DNA of 64,000 nucleotides from Roseateles sp. YR242. GTDB taxonomy: Bacteria > Pseudomonadota > Gammaproteobacteria > Burkholderiales > Burkholderiaceae_C. Position 1 is the first letter of the stretch; every line of letters starts with the position of its first letter. Of the stretch, positions 1 to 9,237 are shown piece after piece. The translations under genes were made by a program, and so were the position numbers. Where the stretch lies: positions 54,070 through 118,069 of the forward strand of contig NZ_FOAV01000004.1 of assembly GCF_900109745.1 (NCBI RefSeq), given 5' to 3'. The notes beneath the pieces were generated by a model that was not told the origin of the DNA, did not search any database, and saw nothing but the letters and a program-made list of their open reading frames with translations.

Positions 1-1
1 G

Positions 2-559
2 AAGTACGCCTTCGAGCTGGCGCAGAGCCGCGCGCGCAAGCACCTGACCGTCGCCACCAAGAGCAACGGCATCGCCATCTCCATGCCGTGGTGGGATGGC
101 CGCGCGGATGCGGTGGGGCAGGGCTACCCAGGCATCACGGTCGACAAACAGCACATCGACATCCTCAGCGCCCGCTTCGTGCTGCAGCCGGGCCGCTTTG
201 ATGTGGTGGTGGCCTCCAATCTGTTCGGTGACATCTTGTCCGACCTGGGGCCCGCCACGACCGGCACGATCGGCCTGGCGCCGTCGGCCAACCTGAATCC
301 GGAGCGCCAGTTCCCCTCGTTGTTCGAGCCGGTGCATGGCTCGGCGCCGGACATCGCGGGGCAGAACATCGCCAATCCGGTGGCCATGATCTGGTCGGCG
401 GCGCTGATGCTGGACTTCCTGGGCGAGCGGGACGCCCACAACGCCATTCTTGGCGCTGTGGAGCAAGTGCTGGCGGGCGGTCCGCGCACGCGAGACCTGG
501 GTGGATCGTGCAATACGACCGAGATGGGCCAGGCCATCGCCCAGCGCGTTGGCGCCTGA
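2..559 (+). CDS. Tartrate dehydrogenase/decarboxylase or D-malate dehydrogenase (3' part; 5' end outside window)
   Basis: This is the C-terminal 185 residues of a beta-decarboxylating dehydrogenase of the isocitrate/isopropylmalate family. The reading frame is open from base 2, so the start lies upstream of the window. The motif SNLFGDILSDLG carries the metal-binding aspartates, and EPVHGSAPDIAG is the nucleotide-binding signature near the C-terminus. The PWWDGRAD segment and the overall sequence resemble the TtuC/DmlA branch (NAD-dependent oxidation and decarboxylation of tartrate or D-malate) more than LeuB. This subfamily choice is by recognition only. The convergent neighbour is an MHS-type permease that could import the substrate. 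A strong hairpin follows the stop codon. Confidence 0.8.
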   Translation, partial: KYAFELAQSRARKHLTVATKSNGIAISMPWWDGRADAVGQGYPGITVDKQHIDILSARFVLQPGRFDVVVASNLFGDILSDLGPATTGTIGLAPSANLNPERQFPSLFEPVHGSAPDIAGQNIANPVAMIWSAALMLDFLGERDAHNAILGAVEQVLAGGPRTRDLGGSCNTTEMGQAIAQRVGA

Positions 560-600
560 GGGTCCAATCGTCCAAACGTCCGGCGGGCCCCCAAACGAAA

Positions 601-627
601 AAAGCCGCTCCGTCGTGGAGCGGCTTT
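601..627. terminator. Bidirectional hairpin terminator
   Basis: A perfect 11-bp inverted repeat (AAAGCCGCTCC / GGAGCGGCTTT) with a 5-nt loop lies between two convergent genes. An A-run precedes it and T's end the right arm, so it could stop transcription from both sides. Confidence 0.85.
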
Positions 628-666
628 CAGGTGCCCCGCAGCAACGCCGGGGCAACCGTCATCCGG

Positions 667-2004
667 TCAATCCTTGTCCTTCATCTTCAGCATGCGGTTG
701 GTCCGCAGGGCGACCAGGGTCACCACCGCACCTGAGAGCAGGTAGACCGTCACTGCCCACAGGCCGAAGTGGACCGACAGCCCCAGCGCGACGAGTGGGG
801 CGAAAGCCGCGCCAAACAGCCAGGCCAGATCCGCCGTCAGCGCTGCCCCCGTGTAGCGGAAGTGCGGCAGGAAGTTGGAGGTCGTTGCACCGGCCGACTG
901 CCCGTACGACAAGCCCAGCAGGATGAAGCCCACCAGGATGAAGATGTTCTGCCCCATGCTGCCGCTGTCCAGCAGGATGGGTGTGAACAGGCTGAAGATA
1001 CCGATGGTGGTGGCCAGCGTGCCCAGCATGCTGCGCCGGCCGATGCGGTCCGCGATCAGGCCGGAGATGGGCATGGCCGCCGCCGCCAGCAGGGCGCCGA
1101 CGATCTGCACCGACAGGAACTGGCCAACGGATTGATCGGAGTGCAGGATCACCCACGAGAGCGGGAACACCGTCACCAGGTGGAACAGCGCATAGCTCGC
1201 CAGGGCGGCAAACGCACCGATGAAGATGTTGTAGCCCTGCTCGCGGAACAGCTCCGAGGTGTCGCAAGGGTCCAGCTCATGCGCCTCCAGGTTCTTCTCG
1301 TACTCGTGCGTCAGCACCAGCCGCAAACGGGCGAACAGCGCCACCACATTGATGGCAAAGGCGGCGAAGAACGGATATCGCCAGCCCCAGCTCAGGAAGT
1401 CGATGGGTGTCAGGCTGCCCCACAGGTAGGCAAACAGCCCGGCGGCGATCAGGAAGCCGATGGGTGCGCCCAACTGCCCCAGCATCGCGTACCAGCCGCG
1501 CCGACCTTCGGGCGCGTTCAGGGCCAGCAGGGACGGCAGGCCGTCCCAGGAGCCGCCCAGTGCCAGGCCCTGGCCGATGCGGCACAGCGCCAGCAAGGCG
1601 ATGGCGGAGGCTCCCCACGCGTTATAGCCCGGTAGCACGGCAATCGTGCAAGTGGATATACCCAACAGGAACAGGGCCACTGTCAACTTCACGCCACGGT
1701 CGAAACGGCGCTGGAGCGACATGCCCAGCAGCGTCCCGATCGGCCGGACCACAAAGGCCAGCGCCAGCAGGGCAAAGGACCACAAGGTGCCTTCCAGCCG
1801 CTCCAGGTGAGGGAAGAAGATGGAGGGAAACACCAGGACCGAGGCGATCCCGTACACAAAGAAGTCGAAATACTCCGAGGCCCGGCCAATGATCACCCCG
1901 ACGGCGATATCGCCCGGCGCGACGGCCTCTTGTTCGGCCTGGGAGGCGACGCCTGTCCCTCTTGGGAGGGGCTGGCCTACCGTTGAAAGCGTGTTGCTGT
2001 TCAT
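667..2004 (-). CDS. MFS transporter, metabolite:H+ symporter (MHS) type
   Basis: The product is a 445-residue inner membrane permease of the major facilitator superfamily with about 12 hydrophobic segments. The loop motif DRIGRRS near residue 320 is the second-half copy of the MFS signature, and CRIGQGLALGG around residue 150 fits the MHS branch (KgtP, ProP, ShiA, citrate and dicarboxylate carriers). The cytoplasmic N-terminus is about 35 residues. The gene converges on the tartrate/D-malate dehydrogenase gene, so a C4 hydroxy-dicarboxylate substrate is plausible, but this is inferred from context only. The start ATG at 2004 is preceded by a purine-rich AGGAGACTC stretch on the coding strand, a good ribosome-binding site. 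Confidence 0.8.
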   Translation of the reverse strand: MNSNTLSTVGQPLPRGTGVASQAEQEAVAPGDIAVGVIIGRASEYFDFFVYGIASVLVFPSIFFPHLERLEGTLWSFALLALAFVVRPIGTLLGMSLQRRFDRGVKLTVALFLLGISTCTIAVLPGYNAWGASAIALLALCRIGQGLALGGSWDGLPSLLALNAPEGRRGWYAMLGQLGAPIGFLIAAGLFAYLWGSLTPIDFLSWGWRYPFFAAFAINVVALFARLRLVLTHEYEKNLEAHELDPCDTSELFREQGYNIFIGAFAALASYALFHLVTVFPLSWVILHSDQSVGQFLSVQIVGALLAAAAMPISGLIADRIGRRSMLGTLATTIGIFSLFTPILLDSGSMGQNIFILVGFILLGLSYGQSAGATTSNFLPHFRYTGAALTADLAWLFGAAFAPLVALGLSVHFGLWAVTVYLLSGAVVTLVALRTNRMLKMKDKD

Positions 2005-2212
2005 GAGTCTCCTACCTGGGACAAAATGTCCAATAGTTGGTTTGAGTCAATGAGGCAAAATCTGCGCCCGGCGTGCAACTGTCGACAAGTGTCGTTTACC
2101 CGTTAGTCGTAAACCCGCTGTCGTCTTCTCCTGGTTCCTTCCTTGGCTTCAAGGCCTGGCTGTTGCCAGACCTTGTTGCCCAACCGGATGTCCGGAGTCT
2201 GATCTGGTTTGA

Positions 2213-2234
2213 TTGATGTTGGCTTGATGTTGGC
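2213..2234. repeat. Exact tandem 11-bp repeat in the cyo upstream region
   Basis: TTGATGTTGGC occurs twice head to tail, 54 bp before the cyoA start codon. The 11-bp spacing is close to one helical turn, so two regulator subunits could bind the same face of the DNA. No function is proven. The rest of 2005-2287 holds the divergent promoters and a TGTCGACA palindrome at 2070-2077. Confidence 0.55.
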
Positions 2235-2287
2235 TGCCATCAGTCGGACCATTTCAGCACTGAACACCCGCCTGCTGGCTGTATCTC

Positions 2288-3352
2288 ATGTACCTCAAAG
2301 CATCACTAAAAACAAGTCTGGCCCGTCTCGGGCTGCTGTCGTTGGCACTGCCACTGACTGCCTGCAACCTGGTCGTGATGAAACCCTCGGGTGACATCGC
2401 CAACCAGCAGGCGCAACTCATCGTCGCCTCCACGTTGCTGATGTTGCTGATCATCGTCCCGGTGATCATCCTCACACTGACGTTTGCCTGGCGATACCGT
2501 TCCTCCAACAAGGAAGCCACCTACTCCCCCGAGTGGGACCACTCGACCCGTCTGGAGCTGATCATCTGGGGCGCGCCCCTGCTGATCATCATCGCCCTGG
2601 GCGCGCTGACCTGGATCAGCACCCACAAGCTGGACCCGTTCCGTCCGCTCGAGCGCCTGGACGCCCAGCGCCCCGTGCCGGCCAACGTGCAGCCGCTGGT
2701 GGTGGAAGTGGTGGCCCTGGACTGGAAGTGGCTGTTCCTCTACCCGGAACAAGGCATCGCTACCGTCAATGAACTGGCAGCCCCGGTGGATCGTCCGATC
2801 CAGTTCAAGATCACGTCGTCCACGGTGATGAACGCGTTCTACGTGCCGGCCATGGCGGGCATGGTCTACGCCATGCCGGGCATGCAAAGCCAGCTGCACG
2901 CGGTGATCAACAAGCCGGGGACGTATGACGGGTTCTCGTCCAACTTCAGTGGCGACGGCTTCTCGCACATGCGCTTCAAGTTCCACGGCCTGTCCAACGA
3001 CGAGTTCGCCGCCTGGGTGGACCGCAACAAGGCCGACGGCGTGCAACTCTCCCGCGAGCTCTACCAGACCCTGGAAAAGCCCAGCGAGAAAGAACCGGTC
3101 CGCCGCTTCGCCACCGTCGCGCCTGGCCTGTTCGATGCCATCGTGAACCGCTGTGTTGACGGCAACAAGATGTGCATGGGCCAGATGATGGCCATCGACG
3201 CCGCCGGCGGCGGCGGCAAGGGCGCGATTGACGGCCTTGCCAGCAAGCCCTGGAGCAACGACCAGAAGCGGATTTTCGTGGCCGCCCTCTGTACGCCTGA
3301 CAACGCCGGCCAGTATGCCGCGCAGTGGTCTTCCACCCGTAGCCAGGACTGA
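2288..3352 (+). CDS. cyoA: Cytochrome bo3 ubiquinol oxidase subunit II
   Basis: CyoA is the membrane-anchored periplasmic subunit of the proton-pumping quinol oxidase. The 354-residue protein starts with a lipoprotein signal whose lipobox (PLTAC) puts the lipidated cysteine at residue 26. Two transmembrane helices follow at about 45-68 and 93-112. A cupredoxin domain then carries VVALDWKWLFLYPEQG; it lacks the CuA ligands, as expected for a quinol rather than cytochrome c oxidase. The C-terminal part (about residues 235-354) matches the COX-ARM region and is somewhat longer than in E. coli (315 residues in total). It is the first gene of cyoABCD. There is no clear Shine-Dalgarno before the ATG, but the signal peptide fixes the start. 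Confidence 0.93.
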   Translation: MYLKASLKTSLARLGLLSLALPLTACNLVVMKPSGDIANQQAQLIVASTLLMLLIIVPVIILTLTFAWRYRSSNKEATYSPEWDHSTRLELIIWGAPLLIIIALGALTWISTHKLDPFRPLERLDAQRPVPANVQPLVVEVVALDWKWLFLYPEQGIATVNELAAPVDRPIQFKITSSTVMNAFYVPAMAGMVYAMPGMQSQLHAVINKPGTYDGFSSNFSGDGFSHMRFKFHGLSNDEFAAWVDRNKADGVQLSRELYQTLEKPSEKEPVRRFATVAPGLFDAIVNRCVDGNKMCMGQMMAIDAAGGGGKGAIDGLASKPWSNDQKRIFVAALCTPDNAGQYAAQWSSTRSQD

Positions 3353-3358
3353 CCGGCG

Positions 3359-3390
3359 CCCGGCGCCTTGCCCCAAGGGGCAGCGCCGGG
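3359..3390 (+). repeat. Intercistronic hairpin between cyoA and cyoB
   Basis: The left arm CCCGGCGC + TGCCCC pairs with GGGGCA + GCGCCGGG, interrupted by a 2-nt bulge and closed by an AA loop. It lies in the 63-bp gap between cyoA and cyoB with no T-run behind it. It is more likely an mRNA-stabilising or processing element than a terminator. Confidence 0.6.
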
Positions 3391-3415
3391 ACCGCAAGCC
3401 ATATCGAGATCCAAG

Positions 3416-5410
3416 ATGATTGACGTACAAAAGCTCATCTTCGGACGCCTCACCATCGAGGCGATTCCATACCATGAGCCGATTCTCCTAGCCACCTTCG
3501 CAGCGGTCATCCTCGGCGGCATCGCCGTGCTGGCGCTGATGACCAAATTCAAGCTCTGGGGCCCGTTCTGGCGCGACTGGGTCACCAGCATCGACCACAA
3601 GCGCATCGGCATCATGTACATCGTGCTGGGTATCGTCATGCTGCTGCGTGGCTTTGCCGACGCGCTGATGATGCGTGCCCAGCAGGCCCTGTCCTTCGGC
3701 GACAGCGTCGGCTTCCTGCCGCCGCACCACTACGACCAGGTCTTCACCGCCCACGGCGTGATCATGATCTTCTTCGTGGCGATGCCGCTGGTGACGGGCT
3801 TCATGAACTATGTTGTGCCGCTGCAGATCGGTGCGCGCGACGTGGCCTTCCCGTTCCTGAACAACTTCAGCTTCTGGATGACCGCTGGCGGCGCCGTGCT
3901 GGTGATGTTCTCGCTGTTCGTGGGCGAATTCGCCCGTACCGGCTGGCTGGCGTATCCGCCGCTGTCCGGCATCCTGGCCAGTCCGGGGGTGGGGGTGGAT
4001 TACTACCTCTGGTCACTGCAGGTGGCGGGTGTGGGCACGACCTTGTCCGGGATCAACCTGATCGCCACCATCATCAAGATGCGCGCGCCCGGCATGACCA
4101 TGATGAAGATGCCGGTCTTCACCTGGACCTCGCTGTGCTCCAACATCCTGATCGTGGCCTCGTTCCCGATCCTGACGGCCGCCCTGGCGCTGCTGTCGCT
4201 GGACCGTTACGTCGGCACCAACTTCTTCACGACCGATCTGGGCGGCAACGCCATGATGTACGTGAACCTGATCTGGATCTGGGGCCACCCTGAGGTCTAC
4301 ATCCTGGTGCTGCCGGCCTTCGGCATCTTCTCGGAAATCACCTCCACCTTCAGCCAGAAGAAGCTGTTCGGTTATGCCTCCATGGTCTACGCCACGGTCG
4401 TGATCACGATCCTGTCGTACCTGGTGTGGCTGCACCACTTCTTCACCATGGGCTCGGGTGCCAGCGTGAACTCGTTCTTCGGCATCACGACGATGATCAT
4501 CTCGATCCCGACGGGCGCGAAGATCTTCAACTGGCTCTTCACCATGTACCGTGGCCGCATCGTCTTCGACGTGCCCATGTACTGGACGGTTGGCTTCATG
4601 GTCACCTTCGTGATCGGTGGCATGACCGGTGTGCTGCTGGCCGTGCCGCCGGCGGACTTCGTGCTGCACAACAGCCTGTTCCTGATTGCCCACTTCCACA
4701 ACGTGATCATCGGCGGCGTGCTGTTCGGCCTGCTGGCGGGCATCACCTTCTGGTTCCCGAAGGCATTCGGCTACAAGCTCGATCCGTTCTGGGGCAAGTG
4801 CTCGTTCTGGTTCTGGCAGATCGGCTTCTTCGTGGCCTTCACGCCGCTGTACGTCCTGGGCCTGATGGGCGTGACCCGCCGCATGAGCCACTTCGACGAT
4901 CCCTCGCTGCAGATCTGGTTCCAGATCGCTGCCCTGGGCGCGCTGCTGATCGCTGCCGGCATTGGCTGCTTCCTGATCCAGCTGGTGGTGAGCTTCCTGA
5001 AGCGCGAGCAGCTGCGTGACGTGACGGGTGACCCCTGGAACGGCCGTACGCTGGAGTGGTCGACCTCGTCGCCCCCGCCGCAGTACAACTTCGCCTTCAC
5101 GCCGGTGGTGCATGACCATGACGCCTGGTTCGACATGAAGCAGCGCGGCCATCAACGTCCGGTGGGCGGCTTCAAGGCCATCCACATGCCCAAGAACACG
5201 GGCGCTGGCGTGATCATCGCGGCCCTGTCCACGCTGCTGGGCTTCTCGCTGATCTGGCACATGTGGCTCGTGGCCGGCATCGCCTTCGTGGTGATCATCG
5301 CGACGACCATCGTCCACACCTTCAACTACAAGCGTGACTACTACATCCCCGCGGATGAAGTGGCCCGCACGGAAGAAGCCCGCACCCAGGTGCTGGCCGC
5401 ACAGGCCTGA
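3416..5410 (+). CDS. cyoB: Cytochrome bo3 ubiquinol oxidase subunit I
   Basis: CyoB is the catalytic heme-copper subunit, which reduces O2 with electrons from ubiquinol and pumps protons. The 664-residue protein has many hydrophobic helices and the diagnostic motifs: HGVIMIFF (low-spin heme ligand region), [17 protein letters not shown] (CuB histidine and cross-linked Tyr), WLHHFFTMG (the two other CuB histidines), [11 protein letters not shown] (K-channel lysine) and an HFHNV-type pair near [11 protein letters not shown]. The ATG at 3416 ([11 protein letters not shown]) is chosen because the earlier in-frame codon at 3368 lies inside the intercistronic hairpin. It is co-transcribed with cyoA and cyoC. 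No heme O synthase gene (cyoE) is present in this cluster. Confidence 0.95.
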   Translation: MIDVQKLIFGRLTIEAIPYHEPILLATFAAVILGGIAVLALMTKFKLWGPFWRDWVTSIDHKRIGIMYIVLGIVMLLRGFADALMMRAQQALSFGDSVGFLPPHHYDQVFTAHGVIMIFFVAMPLVTGFMNYVVPLQIGARDVAFPFLNNFSFWMTAGGAVLVMFSLFVGEFARTGWLAYPPLSGILASPGVGVDYYLWSLQVAGVGTTLSGINLIATIIKMRAPGMTMMKMPVFTWTSLCSNILIVASFPILTAALALLSLDRYVGTNFFTTDLGGNAMMYVNLIWIWGHPEVYILVLPAFGIFSEITSTFSQKKLFGYASMVYATVVITILSYLVWLHHFFTMGSGASVNSFFGITTMIISIPTGAKIFNWLFTMYRGRIVFDVPMYWTVGFMVTFVIGGMTGVLLAVPPADFVLHNSLFLIAHFHNVIIGGVLFGLLAGITFWFPKAFGYKLDPFWGKCSFWFWQIGFFVAFTPLYVLGLMGVTRRMSHFDDPSLQIWFQIAALGALLIAAGIGCFLIQLVVSFLKREQLRDVTGDPWNGRTLEWSTSSPPPQYNFAFTPVVHDHDAWFDMKQRGHQRPVGGFKAIHMPKNTGAGVIIAALSTLLGFSLIWHMWLVAGIAFVVIIATTIVHTFNYKRDYYIPADEVARTEEARTQVLAAQA

Positions 5411-5430
5411 ACCCGAGCGAGCAATCCAAC

Positions 5431-6054
5431 ATGCAAGCAACGACCATGACGAACAACACCGGTACGCCGGTGTTCTACGACAACGGCGATCACCATCCGC
5501 AGCAAGGGACCCTGCTGGGTTTCTGGCTGTACCTGATGAGTGACTGCCTGATCTTCGCGGTGCTCTTCGCCACCTACGCCGTGCTGGGCCGCAGTTATGC
5601 GGCCGGCCCGTCGGGCGCGGATCTCTTTGACCTGAAGCTGGTCGCCGTCAACACCGGCTTCCTGCTGCTGTCGTCGATCACCTACGGCTTCGCGATGATC
5701 GCGATGCTCAAGGGCCGCAAGCAGGCCCTGCTGGGCTGGCTGGCCATCACCGGCATCCTCGGCCTGTGCTTCCTGGGCGTGGAACTGTATGAGTTCGCGC
5801 ATCTGATCCATGAAGGCGCCGGCCCGCAGCGCAGTGCCTTCCTGTCCTCGTTCTTCGCCCTCGTGGGCACTCACGGCCTGCACGTCACCTTCGGTGCGAT
5901 CTGGCTGGTGGTGCTGATGGTGCAGGTTGCCAAGCTGGGCCTGACCAAGGAGAACAAGCGTCGCCTGATCTGCCTGTCGATGTTCTGGCACTTCTTGGAC
6001 GTGGTCTGGATCGGTGTCTTCACCTTTGTTTATCTGATGGGAGTGCTGCCATGA
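5431..6054 (+). CDS. cyoC: Cytochrome bo3 ubiquinol oxidase subunit III
   Basis: CyoC is a 207-residue integral membrane subunit with five predicted helices, standard for the family. Recognisable motifs are [20 protein letters not shown] in helix 1, [19 protein letters not shown] and [13 protein letters not shown] with the conserved family His-Gly-Leu-His pattern, and [13 protein letters not shown] near the C-terminus. Subunit III stabilises the CyoA/B core. The ATG at 5431 lies 20 nt after the cyoB stop; a second in-frame ATG at 5446 is possible. Its stop codon overlaps the cyoD start (ATGA), which indicates translational coupling. Confidence 0.95.
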   Translation: MQATTMTNNTGTPVFYDNGDHHPQQGTLLGFWLYLMSDCLIFAVLFATYAVLGRSYAAGPSGADLFDLKLVAVNTGFLLLSSITYGFAMIAMLKGRKQALLGWLAITGILGLCFLGVELYEFAHLIHEGAGPQRSAFLSSFFALVGTHGLHVTFGAIWLVVLMVQVAKLGLTKENKRRLICLSMFWHFLDVVWIGVFTFVYLMGVLP

Positions 6055-6434
6055 GCGAGCACAACAACCAACACGATCATCACGACGACCACCATGACGA
6101 CGACGTGGGCTACCACGCCACCGTCAAGGGCTACCTGGTCGGCTTCATCCTCTCCATCATCCTGACGGCCATCCCGTTTGCGCTGGTGATGGGCAAGGGC
6201 ATCACTTCTTCCAGCACGCTGGCGCTGGTGCTGCTGGCCTTTGCGGCGGTGCAGATCGTGGTCCACATGATCTATTTCCTGCACATGAACTCGAAGGTGG
6301 AAGGCGGCTGGTCCATGCTGGCCCTGATCTTCACCGTCGCCATCGTGTTCATCATGCTGGCCGGGTCGGTCTGGGTCATGTTCCACCTGAACGCCAACAT
6401 GATGCCGGTCCACGACATGCGCAACATGCCCTGA
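6051..6434 (+). CDS. cyoD: Cytochrome bo3 ubiquinol oxidase subunit IV, with His/Asp-rich N-terminus
   Basis: CyoD is a 127-residue protein with three transmembrane helices. The conserved block is [16 protein letters not shown], followed by a third helix. It is an assembly subunit that helps CuB insertion into subunit I in E. coli. The cytoplasmic N-terminus is unusual: residues 4-22 hold seven histidines and six aspartates, a typical divalent-metal-binding composition. The family is otherwise about 110 residues, so the extension accounts for the extra length. The start overlaps the cyoC stop by 4 nt, and the stop overlaps the next gene's ATG by 1 nt. Confidence 0.93.
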   Translation: MSEHNNQHDHHDDHHDDDVGYHATVKGYLVGFILSIILTAIPFALVMGKGITSSSTLALVLLAFAAVQIVVHMIYFLHMNSKVEGGWSMLALIFTVAIVFIMLAGSVWVMFHLNANMMPVHDMRNMP

Positions 6435-7222
6435 TGGCAGACCTGCCTCAGGAAAGGCCGCGCCGCCGCATCGCCCTCTGGGCGTTGCAGCTGGGCGCGG
6501 CCCTTTTGTTTGTGGGCTTCGTGGCCCTGGGCAGCTGGCAGGTCCAGCGCCTGGGCTGGAAGCAGGACCTCATTGCACGGGTCGAGAAACGTCTGGCTGC
6601 GCCGCCGGTGCTGGCGCCTGGTGCCAGCCGCTGGGAGGGCGTCAACAAGGCCGAGGACGAATACCGCCGCGTGTTCGTGCGCGGAGCTTTTGACCACTCG
6701 CGTGAGGTGCTGGTGGGCGCCAGCACCGAGTTGGGCACGGGCTATTGGGTGCTGACGCCGCTGCGCAGCACGGACGGCAACTGGGTGCTGGTCAACCGGG
6801 GTTTTGTGCCGCCGGAGTACAAGGCGCGCGTGTCCCGCACGGCCACCGAGGCGCAAGGCGAGGTGGTGGTGCAGGGGCTGCTGCGGCTCACTGAGCCCGG
6901 GGGCAGCCTGCTGCGCAAGAACGAGCCGGCCACCGGCCGCTGGTTCTCGCGGGATGTCCAGGCCATCGGCAAGGCGCAGGCGCTGGAAGGCCCGTTGGCA
7001 CCGTACTTCATCGACGAAGCCGACATGCGGCCGGTACCCAAGGCCGAGACCTCGCCACGGGGCGGGCTCACCGTCGTCCGCTTCCCCAACAGCCACCTCT
7101 CCTACGCCTTGACCTGGTTCGCCATGGCCGCCATGACGGCGGGCATCGTGATCTACCTCTGGCGCGACCGGCGCCGCCGCGAGCGCGCCGGCGTGGACGA
7201 CCGTGCCTCTGAGCCGGCCTGA
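6434..7222 (+). CDS. SURF1-family cytochrome oxidase assembly protein
   Basis: The 262-residue protein has the SURF1 layout: a transmembrane helix at about 13-31, a periplasmic domain of about 180 residues, and a second helix at about 218-235. Family motifs include LGSWQVQRLGWKQ after helix 1, LVNRGFVP in the middle and the SHLSYALTWFAMA block in helix 2. SURF1 proteins help insert heme a into heme-copper oxidases. The gene directly follows cyoD and overlaps it by 1 nt, so it is probably an assembly factor for this bo3 oxidase, although direct evidence for SURF1 with bo-type enzymes is limited. Its 3' end overlaps regB by 20 nt. Confidence 0.88.
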   Translation: MADLPQERPRRRIALWALQLGAALLFVGFVALGSWQVQRLGWKQDLIARVEKRLAAPPVLAPGASRWEGVNKAEDEYRRVFVRGAFDHSREVLVGASTELGTGYWVLTPLRSTDGNWVLVNRGFVPPEYKARVSRTATEAQGEVVVQGLLRLTEPGGSLLRKNEPATGRWFSRDVQAIGKAQALEGPLAPYFIDEADMRPVPKAETSPRGGLTVVRFPNSHLSYALTWFAMAAMTAGIVIYLWRDRRRRERAGVDDRASEPA

Positions 7223-8606
7223 CAGCGACGCTGGCGACAGCCGCTGGTTGGGCCTGCCCGGCTTGCCCGGGCTGGCGGGCTTGTCGGTGATGCTGGCACC
7301 AGACAGCCAGGCCGGCCGCTCCAACCTGATGCAATTGGTGCAGTTGCGCTGGCTGGCGGTGGCCGGGCAACTGGCCACCGTGGTGTCGGTGCACTACACG
7401 CTGAACATCCGCCTGCCTGTGGCGGAGATGCTCACGCTGCTGGCAGTGCTGCTGCTCTTCAACCTGGCCTGCTGGATACGCACCCGCTGGGTGCCCAGCG
7501 TCAGCAATGCCGAGCTGTTTGCCGGTCTGCTGGTGGATGTGGCGGTGCTGAGCGGGCAGCTGTATTACAGCGGTGGCGTCACCAACCCCTTTGTCTTTCT
7601 GTATCTGCTGCAGATCGCGGTGGGGGCGGTGCTGCTGCCGGCGCGCTTCATCTGGCCCATGGTCTGGCTCACTGCCGCCTGCTTCCTGGCGCTGACCCAG
7701 TGGCATCTGCCTCTGCTGCTGCCGGACCTGGCCGGCCTGTCGCTGCCGCCGCACTACGTGGGTGGCTTGCTGATCTGCTTTGCCATCAATGCCTCGCTGC
7801 TGGTCACCTTCATCCACCGCATCAGCGGCAACCTGCGCCAGCGCGATGCCCGCCTGGCCGACCTGCGGCAACGGGCGGCGGAGGAAGAGCACATCGTGCG
7901 CATGGGGCTGCTGGCTTCCGGCGCGGCCCACGAGCTGGGGACGCCGCTCTCCACGCTTTCGGTCATCCTGGGGGATTGGGCCCACATGGCGCCCTTTGCC
8001 GGGGATCCGGAGCTGCGCGAGGAGATCGAGGAGATGCAGGTTCAGTTGCGGCGCTGCAAGGCCATCGTCAGCGGCATCCTGATGTCAGCGGGGGAGATGC
8101 GGGGTGAAGCCCCGATGGTCACGACGCTGCATACCTTCCTCGGTGATCTGGTCGAGCACTGGCGCCGCACCCGCACGAGCGGCCGTCTGCAATACCGGGC
8201 GGACAGCGATCTGCCGGACCTGCGCATCGTCTCCGATGTCGGCCTGAAGCAGATGATCGACAACATCCTGGACAACGCCCAGGAGGCGGCGCCAGGCGAA
8301 TCCATCCTGATGCGCGCGTACCCCGAAGACGACCAGTTGGTGCTGTGTGTCCGGGACCGGGGCCCTGGCTTCCTGCCGGAGATGCTGGAGCGGCTGGGCA
8401 AGCCCTACCAGTCCAGCAAGGGCCGCCCGGGCGGTGGCCTGGGGCTGTTCCTGGCCCTGAACGTCACCCGGTCGCTCGGCGGGCGCCTCCAGGCGCGCAA
8501 CCGGGCGCAGGACGAGGGGGGCGGGGCTGAGGTGGAGATCCGATTACCACTGTCCGCACTGGTGCCGCAGGGCCTGGCTGACAATGGCGGCCATGATGGC
8601 CGATGA
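7203..8606 (+). CDS. regB: Redox-sensing histidine kinase, RegB/PrrB family
   Basis: The 467-residue inner membrane sensor kinase has six hydrophobic segments in residues 40-200. Between the third and fourth lies GGVTNPF, matching the RegB quinone-binding signature GGxxNPF. The H-box GAAHELGTPLSTL carries the phosphorylated histidine. The next helix holds a single cysteine in QLRRCKAIV, at the place of the redox-active RegB cysteine. The catalytic domain shows DNILDNAQEAA (N-box), RDRGPGF (G1) and GGGLGLFLA (G2). In relatives it senses the quinone pool and phosphorylates RegA. The ATG at 7203 lies inside the SURF1 gene, and a later start near 7287 is possible. Gene context suggests control of the upstream cyo genes. 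Confidence 0.88.
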   Translation: MPLSRPDSDAGDSRWLGLPGLPGLAGLSVMLAPDSQAGRSNLMQLVQLRWLAVAGQLATVVSVHYTLNIRLPVAEMLTLLAVLLLFNLACWIRTRWVPSVSNAELFAGLLVDVAVLSGQLYYSGGVTNPFVFLYLLQIAVGAVLLPARFIWPMVWLTAACFLALTQWHLPLLLPDLAGLSLPPHYVGGLLICFAINASLLVTFIHRISGNLRQRDARLADLRQRAAEEEHIVRMGLLASGAAHELGTPLSTLSVILGDWAHMAPFAGDPELREEIEEMQVQLRRCKAIVSGILMSAGEMRGEAPMVTTLHTFLGDLVEHWRRTRTSGRLQYRADSDLPDLRIVSDVGLKQMIDNILDNAQEAAPGESILMRAYPEDDQLVLCVRDRGPGFLPEMLERLGKPYQSSKGRPGGGLGLFLALNVTRSLGGRLQARNRAQDEGGGAEVEIRLPLSALVPQGLADNGGHDGR

Positions 8607-9153
8607 AGAAGACCGCCTGCTGCTGATCGTCGAGGACGACGACGCCTTTGCCCGGACCCTGGTGCGTTCCTTCGAACGCCGGGGTTACACGGTGTTGCGA
8701 GCGTCCAACCATGAGCAGGTGCAGCGGCTGCTGGCCGAGCGCGCGCCGGAGGATACGCCGGAATATGCGGTGGTGGATCTGAAGCTGGCCGCGGGTGGTT
8801 CCGGCCTCTCCTGTGTGCAGACCCTGCACGAACACGACGCCGCGATGGTGATCGTGGTGCTGACCGGCTATGCCAGCATTGCCACGGCGGTGGAGGCCAT
8901 CAAGCTGGGCGCGCGGCACTATCTGGCCAAGCCGGCCAATACGGACGACATCGAGGCCGCATTCTCACGGGCGCAGGGCGATGCAGAGGTAGAGGTGACG
9001 GAGCGCGCGACCACGTCCATCAAGACGCTGGAGTGGGAGCACATCCACGAGACCCTGGCGGAGACCGGGTTCAATATCTCCGAGACGGCTCGAAGGCTGG
9101 GGATGCACCGGCGTACGCTGGCCCGCAAGCTGGAGAAGCAGCGGGTGAAGTGA
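8584..9153 (+). CDS. regA: Response regulator, RegA/PrrA family
   Basis: This is a 189-residue two-domain regulator. The receiver domain (about residues 10-125) has the acidic pair EDDD, the phosphoacceptor Asp in VVDLKL, the conserved Thr in VLTGYAS and the Lys in YLAKPA. The C-terminal 45 residues form a Fis-type helix-turn-helix (ISETARRLGMHRRTLARKL), as in RegA/PrrA/ActR. The DNA-binding helix is very close to the family consensus. The start overlaps the regB stop; the ATG codons at 8593 and 8596 are equally possible. It is the last gene of the cyo-SURF1-reg unit and probably controls respiratory genes according to redox state. Confidence 0.9.
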   Translation: MAAMMADEEDRLLLIVEDDDAFARTLVRSFERRGYTVLRASNHEQVQRLLAERAPEDTPEYAVVDLKLAAGGSGLSCVQTLHEHDAAMVIVVLTGYASIATAVEAIKLGARHYLAKPANTDDIEAAFSRAQGDAEVEVTERATTSIKTLEWEHIHETLAETGFNISETARRLGMHRRTLARKLEKQRVK

Positions 9154-9237
9154 GTGCGTCGGGCCAGGCGTCATCCATGGACGATGCCCGGCCTCACTGC
9201 TCAGCCCGCTGATTGCTGCCGGTTTACTGCTGCAGGG

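Noticed and set aside
3368..3415. An upstream in-frame start for cyoB
   Set aside because: The extra 16 residues are encoded by the intercistronic hairpin and have no counterpart in CyoB.
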